Assembly: GCA_033297205.1 (NCBI GenBank)
Contig: MU859107.1
Location: forward strand, 62,001 to 126,000
DNA: 64,000 nt
Origin: Pseudoneurospora amorphoporcata
Lineage: Eukaryota; Ascomycota; Sordariomycetes; Sordariales; Sordariaceae
Direction: 5' to 3'
Shown here: positions 1 through 10,698 of the stretch, piece by piece
Layout: each line of letters starts with the position of its first letter
How positions within the stretch are numbered: position 1 is the stretch's first letter
Made by a program: the position numbers and the translations under genes
Notes under the pieces: generated by a model
What the model was told of the DNA's origin: nothing
Databases searched by the model: none
Seen by the model: the letters and a program-made list of their open reading frames with translations, nothing else

Positions 1-3000
1 CGAGGTGCGAGGTTCTAGAACTCGCTCAAGTCGGGCGCTTGATAATGCGACTATGAGAGTGGTGGTGGTGTTGTCGATTGTCGATGGGCAGACGTAGACG
101 ACAAATGACGATCATGAACCCCTCCGTGGTCCAATCTGGCTCGGAGCCCACGAACGTCCGTTCGGCGATTGATTTTCGTATTCAGTGAGGTAATCTGGAG
201 ATTATGAAGTACCTACTTACCATATGTATAGCTGAGTCAATGTAATGGCGACTCATTGAGCTTACTGTGATCTCGGTGGAATGAAGCAACACGTTGACTG
301 CTAATTGATGACACGGCGCTCAATCTCCATTCTCTCCCTAGATTGCATACATTGAAAATGCTTGGCGGTTGGCCTGGATTGTTGGATCAGTTCTACCACA
401 ACGTAAGGTAAGCACTAGATACCTTTCTCGTTAGAGCTTTCTGTGCTGAGAGATGTTATGTGAAGGTGGAGGGCGGCGTTGTTCCCGCTCAAGAAGGTCA
501 TTGGAGTGGGCTGGTTGAGCTTGGAAGAGCTGAGGCAAATGGGAACGCATGGAATTGTAAAAGACAATGAAGTGCTCAAGAGAGTGGTGGGTTGTGGTAG
601 CATTATATTTCATCTAAGCGATAGGTGAATTGAGATGTCGGTTTGTCATGATCGTGATTGTGATGTGATGGTGTGGTAAGACCAAGGGTGCATATTTGGG
701 GCCGATGGGTTGGATACATCTTGACATGGACAAACCAGAAGGTTAATAAGCGATGAAAAGAAAGGCGGAATGCCATTGGGACTCTACTGCTGTTCAGCTG
801 TGGACAACGAATGTGTCGACGCTATCTTATACGATACAACTCGTACCGGCTGAGGGTTCAGATTGATTGTCAGGGACGAAGCCTCAACGATGTGTGTATC
901 TCGTTACTACCTTCACTCGATACGTAATAAAACAAATGGTAAGCTCACGTACTGACCGCTTAAATCTCCTTGCTGATTTCGACCAACCACGTTGGTCTTG
1001 CGACCTTGACCCGGGAAACGACGGTGTAATGCAATTTATCGGGACAAGAAAGCAGGTAGACCAAGCGGTAAGTATTCGTGCGGCACAGCACGGCACGCTC
1101 ATGTACGGCTACGAATACGTATCGCCATGGAATACCTATATCGATACTTTTGCTACCATAAACACGGTGTCGAAAGTATAACAAGTCCTGTTATAGGGTA
1201 TTGTGGTGAAGTGTGAGGCTTGAGGGGAACTTGGTGCTTGGAGATAACCCCATGTGGAACGCTAATGTTTCCACGGAACTCATTGAGCAAGATGCCTATC
1301 GCGATTGAATATCTTGTGCGACATATTGATACTGCTGCCGATGGGTCTAGTCATCAAGAAGAGACAGCGTAGTCCGAAATTGAGATGCCTCACCACCCCA
1401 GTCAATCGGGGGTCTTTCACAATGATGCGTCACCCAACCAGACAGGACAAGGTAGGCATGGATGAGACAGGTGCCACTTGGACGCCGTCGGTGTTAAAAA
1501 GAACAGGCGATATGAAGTGAGTGTGTAAAGGGTAGGGAGTTGATGATGAGGGAGGAAAGCCAGTTACAAATCCACGTCCAAGCAGAATCGAGGCGAGAGT
1601 TGCACCAAAGCCACCCGCTGTCAAAAGATACCTTCTCCGGGTACCAAACCCGACATCAAATATCTTCGGACATAGGAATGCTTCCCATGGAGGTGACGAA
1701 AGAAAAAGTTCCAAGAGCATAGCAAGTGTGATAGCTTCACAAGCCATGCATGAAACCTTGTGGAGTCTTAGGCTTTCCAGCTTCTTCCATGATTTGCATT
1801 GAGAAAGATAAAGAGGAAGTAAAAGGAGGTGCGGGACATTATATTGATGGCCTATCGAAGCCATCAATCCTACCACGACCGGAGGAATCCCACCACAATA
1901 GATTGGGTGGAAAGTTCAGATTGGCTGAGATATTCTTGTTATCGTTTCATTGCCAATAAGAGAACGCATAACAAGATATTATTGCCAGAGTGACTGCCCA
2001 CCAACACACAGCGCTTACTGTGTGCGGTGAGAGAAGGGCCACGGTAGACCAAGCTCGTTCCGCCGCAACGCGGGCATGGCACGGCAGAGAAAAAGCAATG
2101 AAATCATGTTAAAGCGAAAGAAGGGGGAGCGATGGACCAGCTGACGACCATTTATGGGACACCCTTCATGACATATGAATGTTCTAAGCAGGGAAATGGC
2201 CATCAGAAGGTCCAGGCATGCCGCCAACCTGGAGAGAAAACTGTTAGCGAAATGGCCTCCATTTCCATGCTGATCACATGAGAATCCGGGGTCAAGACAG
2301 GGTTGAAGACCCGGCTTGTAGCGCAACCGCGCTGTAGGTGAGCAGCCCTGGGTTACAGACGCCCCTGGCAGACCCAGACATTCAAACATCCTTGCCGTCA
2401 TGCCGATTCAAAACGGTTGCACAAGATCAGTGACAGGCTCGCAGGGCTCACTATCAGTTGCTTATCAGTCAAGCAATAGGAAGGGCAGCCATGGTCCATC
2501 TACGGACTATTGATGCATACCTTGATAACTTGACCCAATGGGTGTTCCAAAGCTGTTACCATGACGAAGCCTTCTACAGGTCAATTGGCCCTGGGTCCGA
2601 CTCTTTCGAGCGTAGAAAGAGAGTAAGCTATTTCTAAGCCCGACCCTGGCTTTCAAGGTCTCACCAGAAGAAGACGTGGCCGTAACTGAGCGTTACTGAA
2701 ACTGTACCGTAAGTCGGGCATTAACCATGCAAAAGGCATATCCATTGATTAGTAAGAATCGAAGATGAGGACCCGTCGCCAAAGAACAGCAGACAGGGAA
2801 GCAAAAGTCGGCATTCAAATCACCGACTCACACAGCTTGTTTGGTGGAAAGGAGGAATCCGCCAGCCACCGTGTTTTAAAAATCAAAGAGGAGAAAGAGT
2901 GGCTCCGAGGGGTGTCATCGTTTGAACCCATTTTAGCGTAATCGACCTGGATGATGGTGGTCTCAATGCAAAAAGATCCAAAAGAGGCATGGCCAAATGT

Positions 3001-3685
3001 GCCGATGGGCGGTTTTGTTGATGGATGTTGAAGTTTCCGTGTACCCCAATTCGACCTCCTGTGTGACGGCTGAAACCATCTTTGTCAGTAAGTCGCTTGT
3101 GTGAGCAATGCCGCAACATAACGAAACCTACGGGGTCCAATAGTGTTGTCCAGAGGAGGTCGGGATGATACTTGGGAATATGTGAAGTTCGAGATTTCAT
3201 AAGAACTGCCTACGTGGATCAGAAGGAGATATCGAGGTCGATCCGTGCCGTTCGGATTCTGGATAAGAATTAGGCATGCCCAATGAAGAGAAGACATCAG
3301 CACACATCTTTGTTCGAAGGAATATCTAAAGCACTTGGCTTTGACAGGGTCCTGTGTGGTTGCGGCTGTGATGAAGCAGAGGCGACCACAAAAGTGTCCG
3401 CCGAAAGAGAAAGAGTTGGTTGTCTTGCGTAGAACTGCAGTTGCGATCCATCCGAGACCTCAGGGCGTCAGACTATTCCGGAATGCGAAGCCTCGCAGCA
3501 GACTATTAGTTCTGATCCGTCCCGGTGGGACGAGTGGTCGTCTCATTGGCCACTAGCCTACCATTGGCAGTGCGAGACAGGGGAAGACAACATTTCCGAG
3601 GGGATGGTTGTCACTTTCAGAGACCTCCTTCTCAGCATCGTTGTTGCGCCAGCTCCACGCTCGTTCACCGTGCAGGATCTCGATT
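1..3685. other. gene-poor left flank, no convincing gene
   Basis: I see no gene with conserved motifs or a coherent exon-intron structure here. The longest ATG-started frame is 128 codons on the minus strand (2015-2401) and it resembles no family I know. A longer minus frame (1430-1876) lacks an ATG. Base composition is balanced, unlike the AT-rich block that begins just after it. The last five bases before the retroelement (3681-3685, CGATT) are the left target-site duplication. Confidence 0.6.
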
Positions 3686-3918
3686 TATGAGATGGATCAC
3701 GAAATGATGGGAATGATGATGATGTATTGAGGGATCCAACTAACTACAGCTGGAGGGGATCGCCAATTATATAGAACTGGCGATAAAGAGGAAGGTCTGC
3801 AAAGGAGGGGATTCTAGGAGGTGCCAGATCCGCTATCAAAGAAGGGTACAGGGCAAAGAGCCCTACAACGCAAAGGACTAGCGGTCTATACAGCAAACGA
3901 ACCCAAAATCTTCTCACA
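3686..3918 (-). repeat. 3' LTR of the copia-like element (left copy)
   Basis: Aligns end to end with 10699-10931. Differences are nearly all C/T or G/A transitions, in both directions, so both copies have been mutated by RIP. The inner edge is preceded (minus sense) by a polypurine-tract-like GGTTTGTGGTGGTG around 3919-3932. Confidence 0.82.
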
Positions 3919-3994
3919 CACCACCACAAACCTAATAGAATAAACAATCTATATACATATAAAACTATCACAACTCCTTCTTCTTAGTATTGAA

Positions 3995-4150
3995 CTAGAG
4001 GATTTCCTTTTTGATTAAACTTAGCATTTTTATAAATCTTCTATACTTATTTATCTTCAAGCCTTTTATTAGACCGTTGGCTACTATATTTATTCCTAGT
4101 ATATAAATAACTTTAACTTCTTCTATTCTATCTATTTTATAACCTATTTC
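3995..4150 (-). pseudogene. C-terminal remnant of copia-type RNase H (pol)
   Basis: The minus frame from 4150 to the TAG at 3995-3997 reads 51 uninterrupted codons despite RIP. It contains VANGLIKGLKINKYRRFIKM followed by LSL. This matches the end of Ty1/copia polyproteins, where the RNase H domain closes with a pattern of the form ADxLTKxL, then F, F and LGL. The substitutions D to N and T to I are explained by C-to-T/G-to-A mutation. It lies about 75 bp inside the 3' LTR, where a copia pol frame should end. Upstream the frame is broken. No gag, protease or integrase is readable. Confidence 0.75.
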
Positions 4151-4597
4151 AACTGTATATTAATATAGCAGTTTTTTCTAAGAGGTTTAAAAATTATAAT
4201 TCTTACGTTAGTACTATTTATAAAGAAGATCTACTATAATTATATTATACCTAACTCCTCTAATATTTTAGCTACCTAAACCACTGATTTCGCGGTTGGA
4301 ATTAGGTTGGTAAACTTTGCTTCTATTATATTTAATATAATAAAGGCCTATTTTTTCGATTTCTAAAATACTAACCTAGTTATAACGAATACGATATAGC
4401 TAATTATACTATACTTTATCATAATATTATTAGTATATAAAGTATTTACATATATTTTGAAATTAAGAATTAGTTGTTGAGGAAATGACAATCCTCTTAA
4501 TAGTAGTTCTAGATTTACGTTATCTACTAAATATTTAAAGAGATACTATATTACGTACTTGTAACGATTTATTAATTTAATGTTACCCTTATATAAT

Positions 4598-5032
4598 GAG
4601 AAACGCTATTCGCACCGCCGCTAAACACTTTATACACTGCCGTCCAAAATAAAACAAAGTATAACTTCGCTAAGTCTCAAGCTATAAACATATAAACAAG
4701 TATTTAGAATTCTTTGAATTTTTCTATATTTTATAAGCCAAGTGGGATCCTTATGTAATGTCGTTTAGTACCTTTAAAAATACGTCCTTAACTTTATAAA
4801 TTAAAACTTTTATTTTTGAGCACCTAGTGTTTTGAGCTTTGTAGGATAGCCTAAAATATTGACCAAAGTAGTATTAGATAGAGTAAAAAATTACGAAAAT
4901 TCCAATACTAATATTAAGTAGTATAACCTAGATTCTGTGAAGTAACTTAGGATTTTCATTTTTGACGGCAGTGCGAATAGCGTTTTGCTGCGGTGCGAAT
5001 AGCGTTTTGCTGCGTTGCGAATAGCGTTTCTC
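4598..5032. mobile_element. non-autonomous inverted-repeat element 1 (435 bp, 8-bp TSD)
   Basis: The element starts GAGAAACGCTATTCGCA and ends with its reverse complement. It is flanked on both sides by TATATAAT (4590-4597 and 5033-5040), an 8-bp target-site duplication. The 3' terminus carries three copies and the 5' terminus two (one decayed) of a unit of about 24 bp built on AAACGCTATTCGCA. The interior is AT-rich and non-coding. An 8-bp duplication fits the hAT superfamily or another 8-bp-duplicating group; the terminal sequence is not one I recognise. It is inserted within the copia-like element. Confidence 0.8.
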
Positions 5033-5237
5033 TATATAATTTATTGATTGTAAATATAATATGATGGCGTGAGTTTATAGATACGTAGTTTAAGGAGCTA
5101 GTTTTCTTAATGTATAGTTTTTAGATTTTTGGTATTTCGATAGTTAGATTTGTACCCTTATAAATCTTGTAGTTTAGCGGCTATAGAGTGTTAGTTCTTT
5201 TCAAACTATCGTATTTAAATTTTTTAATAATTATTTA

Positions 5238-6158
5238 GAGAAACTCTATCTGGACTGCTATAAATCTCTATCCGGACTGTACTCCACTCTTTCTCCCACA
5301 CATAACCCGAACCCCCGTCCGAGTCCAGTAAGTCTAATGTATTCTTTCAAAAATTTCGCCCAGAATCTAGGCATTACATCTTTCAAGGTTTTGCTATGCC
5401 TGCCAAGCCTAGACTTCAGACTGCAGCGCACGCACCACCCATGCTCAGTTTTTACAGGGCATTTCTATAGTGGTCTTATAGGGCACTTAGTAGTACAGTC
5501 GCACTTTTACACGTCGTATTCAATCGAGATCGCTCAATCGAGCTCGATTAAGCTCGCTCAGATCAAATAGCTCTTCATTGTCGATATCCATGGGCTCAAA
5601 GGTGGGCTGCGCTGAGGTGGGCTCGACTGGGGTGGGGAGGAGTTGCGGGTTGATGAGGCTGTCAGGTATGTGGGCGGGGTCGCAACCAGTCGTCGGCTGC
5701 TAGGTCGCCGCATCCATCATCTACATCACGATTAGTTAGGGAAACGCATTGAAAGTTGATGCATTATTTCGTAACGTAGTCCAAATGCCAGTACCTTATT
5801 TGCTTAGTAATGCGACGTGCTAGTGTTGAGGTAGATTGATTGACTGCGATGTAGTAATGTGTGCGATGGTAGCTTGGTAAGAAAGTAATGCGATAGGGCA
5901 AGAAGAAAACGGCCAAGTTAGACTGCCCAGTTTGGGCACCCAGTCACGCCAGTCTAGGCGCCCAGACCAGGGTGGCCAGTGTAGTACGACTGCAGGGGTC
6001 TAAACGTGTAATAGGCTGAAATCTGGGAGCTTGGCAAGCGCGGTACGAGCCAGACTGGTGCAGGACTATGGTAGGTCGCCAGGATTCGGGTTATGTGTGG
6101 AAAAAAAAGTAGAGTACAGTCCGGATAGAGATTTATAGCAGTCCGGATAGAGTTTCTC
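5238..6158. mobile_element. non-autonomous inverted-repeat element 2 (921 bp, 8-bp TSD)
   Basis: Terminal inverted repeats of about 75 bp start GAGAAACTCTAT and extend to CACACATAACCCGAA; the two arms differ at only a few positions. The flanks carry ATTATTTA (5230-5237 and 6159-6166), an 8-bp duplication. It shares the terminal heptamer GAGAAAC and the duplication length with the element at 4598-5032, so both were probably mobilised by one transposase type. Each arm contains a duplicated CTCTATCCGGACTG-type motif. The interior (about 5310-6080) has normal GC content, unlike the surrounding DNA, and no convincing coding frame. Confidence 0.8.
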
Positions 6159-6351
6159 ATTATTTATATATATCGTTATTATAATATAAATACTGTACGT
6201 TCTTTTTTGTTATGAATGTTATTATAACTAAAAAACGTTTTAACCTCCTTATTAATTTTAATTTAAATTTAGATTTTAATGAATTAACAATATTTCTAAT
6301 ATTCTTTTTTATTTGTATTATAATAAAAAGATTATTAATATAAAATCTAAT

Positions 6352-7007
6352 TGTTTGCTGCAATATCCTAACTAGCCTATAATGATAGTACTAGTATAGG
6401 GATGCTACAGTGAACTATGCACTTGCAGTAGAGCGGAGCGGAAGTAGTAGTACGACAGCAGTGCTGAAGGAAGCAGCGTAGTTGCAGCGTAGTTGTAGAT
6501 ACAATAGGAGTGTCGTAAAAGAGGTCTTAGAGAGGACCCTGCTCTCAAGACAGAAGATTACAGTGGACTCTGCACTATAAGAAAAGACCGTATTGTATTG
6601 CTTGAGTGTCCTTGCTTGCTTACTTGCTTGCTTGCTTAAGAAGTGACTAACTAACAGAGAGGAGAGGTCTTTATATACATAAATGCTGAGTGTCTGGAAG
6701 CTTCTAGAGTGTAGAAGCTTCTATAAGTTAACAGGAATTCTTGTAGGAGTACTATACCATAAAAGGAATGAGTTGAATCTATGAGTTTCTATTACATTCC
6801 ATAATGACAAATCAATTTAGGAAAAATGCTAAATAGGTTTGAGAATCCAGAATGCAGTGGTGAAACCTCTATGTTCTAGTAGATTCTCTAGAGGCTGAGT
6901 TAACCAATTCTGTAACGTAGAAGGAATAGTGTCCTCAGAAATCAGCCTTCTATACTACAAGGTAGTACAAAGCAGTTATAAGGCACAGTACTAGCCACAC
7001 GTTAATA
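6352..7007 (-). repeat. solo LTR, copy A of a 650-bp family
   Basis: Read on the minus strand it begins near TGTTAACGTGTGGCTAG (first bases mutated here) and ends GCTGCAAACA, so it has TG...CA ends. It matches 7132-7800 in inverted orientation and 9164-10320 in direct orientation. Possible flanking duplication is CTAAT/ATAAT, imperfect. It contains short TTGC/CTTG tandem runs near 6600-6640. No coding frame. Interpreted as a solo LTR left by recombination. Confidence 0.65.
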
Positions 7008-7131
7008 ATAATTAATACCCTTTTACCTTTATTAATAAACAGGTAGGCATTTATACTTAATGTTAAAAAGCCTATTTTTTTAGAATAGGGTTTATATTAT
7101 TAAATTAATATAGAAGACTTTATTTTAACCT

Positions 7132-7800
7132 TGTTAATGTGTGGCTAGTACTGTGCCTTGTAACTACCTTGTACTACCTTGTAGTATAGAAGGCTGATTG
7201 CTGAGGACACTATTCCTTTACGTTACGGAATCAGTCGACTCAGCCCCTACAGAATCTACTAGAACACAAAGGTTTTACCACTACGTTCTAAATTCTCGAA
7301 CTTGTTCAGCATTCTCCCTAGATTGATTTGTCATTATAGAATGCAACAGAAACCTATAGATTCAATTCTTTCCTTTCATGGTATAGTACTCTTACAAGCA
7401 CTTCTACACTCTAGAAGCTTCCAGACACTTAGCATTTATGTATATAAAGACCTCTCCTCTCCGTTAGTTAGTCACTCCTTAAGCAAGCAAGTAAGTAAGC
7501 AAGCAAGGACACTTAAGCAATACAATACAGTCTTTTTTTATAGTGCAGAGTTCACTATAATAAGTTGTTTTCCACAGTGCAGAGTTCAGTGTAATCTTCT
7601 GTCTTGAGAGCAGAGTCCTCTCTAAGACCTCTTTTACAACACTCCTATTGTATTTGCAACTACGCTGCAACTACGCTGCTTCCTTCAGCACTGCTGTCGT
7701 ACCACCGCTTCCGCTCCGCTCTGCTACAAGTGCATAGTTCACTGTAGTATCCCTATACTAGTACTATCATTATAGGCTAGTTAGGGCATTGTAGCAAACA
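7132..7800 (+). repeat. solo LTR, copy B of the 650-bp family, inverted relative to A
   Basis: Begins TGTTAATGTGTGGCTAG and ends GTAGCAAACA. It is the reverse complement of copy A along its whole length, separated from it by a 124-bp AT-rich spacer, so A and B form a large inverted repeat. No clear target duplication is visible. Confidence 0.65.
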
Positions 7801-8149
7801 ATTATATTTGTATAAACTATTTAAAATAATTAAAAATATTAATAATATAGCCAAAATTGTAAAGAACTTTATTACGTATATTATCGTTGTTAATATTAAA
7901 TACTTTAAGAGCCTATTAGATTTTAATGCTTATATTAGTTACGAGCTTTATTAAAAATCTTAATTATTAGAATTAAAATTGTTACAGTTCAACGTTGTAA
8001 AGTTATTAATATTACTATATAGGAGGGAATTTTTTAATAAAGGATAGGTAAAGCTATTATTTATATTAGCTATAGCCGTAGCCGTACTAGATTTAGCCTC
8101 TATTAATTTTTTCTTCTTTCTCTATATATCTAATGCCTTCTTTGGGTTA

Positions 8150-8640
8150 TGTCACGGCGGTGGCAGACCACTACGCTAGCCACCTCGTGTTCTTAGTAAA
8201 AGGATACAAGTAACCGAAGCTGGCAATTCGGTTCCTCAAGTGGTCTTATATAGTTGCGACGGCACGCTTGCCGTCACATTCCCCCCTTACATTGAGAGGT
8301 TCGTCCCGAACCTCGACCCCCCTCTAACGCCAACAGTGCCAGCCAGCGACTGATGCTTAGGGAGCCGATCGAATCAAATTGGGAGCTCTCAATTAAGGCT
8401 GGTACCGTTCTTGGTCATCCGGGGTAAGGAGAACCTATATAAGGGTATCCGAAAAACTCGAAAGTTTTTCCAACTACGAGGTTCGAACTCGCAGCCTTTA
8501 GCTTCAGTTAAGTGTCACGGCGGTGGTAGACCACTACACTAACCAGGCCATGTTCCTGCAAAAGAATACAAGTAACCGAAGCTGGCAATTCGGTTCCTCA
8601 AGTGGTCTTATATAGTTGCGACGGCACGCTTGTCGTCACA
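8150..8640 (-). mobile_element. TRIM-like miniature LTR element (491 bp)
   Basis: Direct terminal repeats of 129 and 128 bp (8150-8278, 8513-8640), roughly 90 percent alike, start TGTCACGGCGG and end GTCACA on the plus strand. On the minus strand each LTR has a TATATAAG box. The tract AAGGGGGGAA lies immediately before the 3' LTR (about 8279-8290), where a polypurine tract should be. The 234-bp interior has no coding frame and contains the hairpin GAGGTTCG-TCC-CGAACCTC. This is the layout of a terminal-repeat retrotransposon in miniature. GC content is normal, so it seems to have escaped RIP or inserted later. No clear target duplication is seen. Confidence 0.65.
8460..8550 (-). other. tRNA-like segment spanning the TRIM LTR/interior junction
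   Basis: On the minus strand the LTR end contains TGGTTAGTGTAGTGGTC, like a tRNA D-arm / RNA polymerase III A box. About 50 bases on, the interior has GCGAGTTCGAACCTCGT, a perfect T-arm and B box. The acceptor stem does not pair, so this is tRNA-derived or tRNA-like sequence and not a functional tRNA. The left LTR has the more canonical TGGCTAGCGTAGTGG but lacks a T-arm next to it. Confidence 0.5.
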
Positions 8641-9482
8641 ATTGGCATTATTAATTTATATAAAAAATACTAAGGGTTAAATTACACTTCTCGCTATTAC
8701 TAATAGTACTAAACTTGTTTAAAAATACTATAGGCAAAAGTATTTTCTTCTTCATATTAATTACTTAGAGACGAACTTTAATAGGGTATCGATTTCTAAC
8801 TATATTAAATAGAATTACTATTTCGAATTCGTTATTAATATTGAATCCTACATTAGCTACCCGCTTATAATATATATTATATTATAATAAGAAGAACTCT
8901 ATAGTATTAATATATCATTATTTAAAGGATAAGTATTCGTAGAATACATTTACTTCAACTTTATCAGTAACCTTTATAATAGCCTTTTAAATTAATTAAA
9001 AGTAGTAATTAGGGTTTCGATTTTTAAGGTTCTAGCTATTAATTTATAGTATAGTCCTAATATTCTCAGCCTTCAATATATTATAAATAGCAGTAATTAC
9101 TTTAACTCTATTGGCTCGCTATATTTTATACTTTTTTGAGTCCTTATCTTTTGGTTTTGGTTTTGTTTGCTGCAATGCCCTAACTAGCCTATGATGATAG
9201 TACTAGTATAGGGACGCTACAGTGAACTATGCACTTGTAGCTAAGCGGAGCGGAAGCGGTGGTACGACAGCAGTGCTGAAGGAAGCAGCGTGATTGTAGA
9301 TACAATAGGAGTGTTGTAAAAGAAGTCTTAGAGAGGACTCTGCTCTCAAGACAGAAGATTACACTGAACTCTGCACTGTGGAAAACAACTTATTATAGTG
9401 AACTCTGCACTATAAGAAAAGACTGTATTGTATTGCTTGAGTGTCCTTGCTTGCTTGCTTACTTGCTTAAGGAGTGACTAAC

Positions 9483-9979
9483 TGTTACGAACGTTAAGCG
9501 AAATAACACGGGCCAACCAAGCCATTGGGATACCACAGCCACGTGAAGGCTGGGCAATGTAACCATGACAAGGATGCGGGCTCATGGAGGCGAGCCAGGC
9601 TCATGAAGGTAAGCCAGGCTCATAGTGGTGAGCCAGGCTTATGGTGGTGAGCCAGGCTCATAGTGGTGAGCCAGGCTTATGGTGGTGAGCCAGGCTCATA
9701 GTGGTGAGCTAGGCTCATGAAGGTGAGCCAGCTTAGGGCTCATGAGCCAGTTCGTGGTCAATGAGCCAGACGCATGTAACTAGAAGGCACAAAGGTATAA
9801 AGGGACGACTGGAGAACTCAGATTGTCAGATAGTTCTGCAGTAGTCAACAGATCATTATTATTGAAACCAGTATAACGCTGCTATACTTGTTGTGAACCT
9901 TTTGGCTTCACCGAACGTCTTCTGATAGTCTTCACTTTCAGCTATCCCATTTAGGCAGATCAGACTGCTGTTCGTCACA
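9483..9979 (+). mobile_element. solo LTR D (497 bp) nested in LTR C
   Basis: Begins TGTTACGAAC and ends GTTCGTCACA (imperfect inverted ends), and is flanked by a perfect 5-bp duplication CTAAC (9478-9482 and 9980-9984). The uninterrupted target is visible in copy A. GC content is normal with little RIP signature, so it is younger than its host LTR. A TATAAA at about 9796-9801 could be its promoter. It holds a 19-bp tandem repeat (separate entry). No coding frame. Confidence 0.8.
9578..9768. repeat. 19-bp tandem repeat of small hairpins
   Basis: About nine to ten head-to-tail units of the form AGGCTCATAGTGGTGAGCC. In most units GGCTCA and TGAGCC are inverted copies separated by six bases, so each unit can form its own 6-bp hairpin. 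Outer units are more diverged than central ones, and two variants (CTCATAGTGG and CTTATGGTGG) alternate in the middle. Confidence 0.85.
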
Positions 9980-10698
9980 CTAACTAACGGAGAGGAGAGG
10001 TCTTTATATACATAAATTCTGAGTGTTTGGAAGCTTCTAGAGTGTAGAAGTGCTTGTACGAGTACTATACTATGAAAGAAAAGAGTTGAATTTATGAGCT
10101 TCTGTTGCATTCCATAATGACAAATCAATCTAAGGAGAATGCTGAACAGGTTCGAGAATCCAGAATGCAGTAGTGAAACCTCTGTGTTTTAGTAGATTCT
10201 GTGAAGGCTGAGTTAACTGATTTCATGACGTAGACGAAATAGTGTTCTCAGCAATCAGCCTTCTATACTACAAGGTAGTACAAGGTAGTTACAAGGCACA
10301 GTACTAGCCACACGTTAACAAGTTTATTCTTTAAGCTAAAAATATAGTTTATAAGGTTAATACAATCTAGTACAACCTAAAGAACTAACTCCTAGTCGCC
10401 CAAATTCTTCTCGCCTTTGAGCTAAATAAAAGTTACTATATCAACGAAGTTATCACTATTATTATTTAAAATTATAATTAATAGAACAAATAACGAGTTT
10501 TTGTTATAAAGAGTTTAATTGTAATTGTCGTTTTAATAGATGATCTTTATAGGGTATCGGTAGATCGTCAACTTAAGGTTATTAGGAAGTTCGTTTGACT
10601 TAGAGGAGTTATTAGGGCGTAAATCGCGTTGCTAACTTGGATAGGGTTTCTATTAGAAGGTCGCGCTTAGTTAGCGTTGCGACAGAGGGCTCATAACC

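Larger units (their letters stand above)
9164..10320 (-). repeat. solo LTR, copy C of the 650-bp family, interrupted by another LTR
   Basis: Begins TGTTTGCTGCAATGCCC and ends CACACGTTAACA on the plus strand. Removing the insertion at 9483-9979 plus one target duplication leaves 655 bp, matching copy A. The outer flanks are GGTTT (9159-9163) and AGTTT (10321-10325), a target duplication with one G-to-A change. That argues that this copy inserted on its own and is not one end of a longer element with copy A. Confidence 0.75.

Noticed and set aside
1430..1876. 148-codon hydrophobic minus frame
   Set aside because: Starts at GTG and has no recognisable domain; likely chance.
2015..2401. 128-codon ATG-started minus frame
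   Set aside because: No conserved motif, no splice context; frames of this length occur by chance in DNA of this composition.
8150..8278. CRISPR-like or MITE interpretation of the repeated 128-bp sequence
   Set aside because: Only two copies, in direct orientation with TG...CA ends, a TATA box and a polypurine tract between them, which fits LTRs.
9859..10128. 89-codon frame across LTR D and LTR C
   Set aside because: It spans the junction of a nested insertion, so it cannot be an ancestral gene.
6352..10320. LTR copies A and C as the two ends of one retrotransposon
   Set aside because: They are in the same orientation, but C has its own target duplication (GGTTT/AGTTT) and no primer site or polypurine tract was found beside A or C, so independent solo LTRs fit better.
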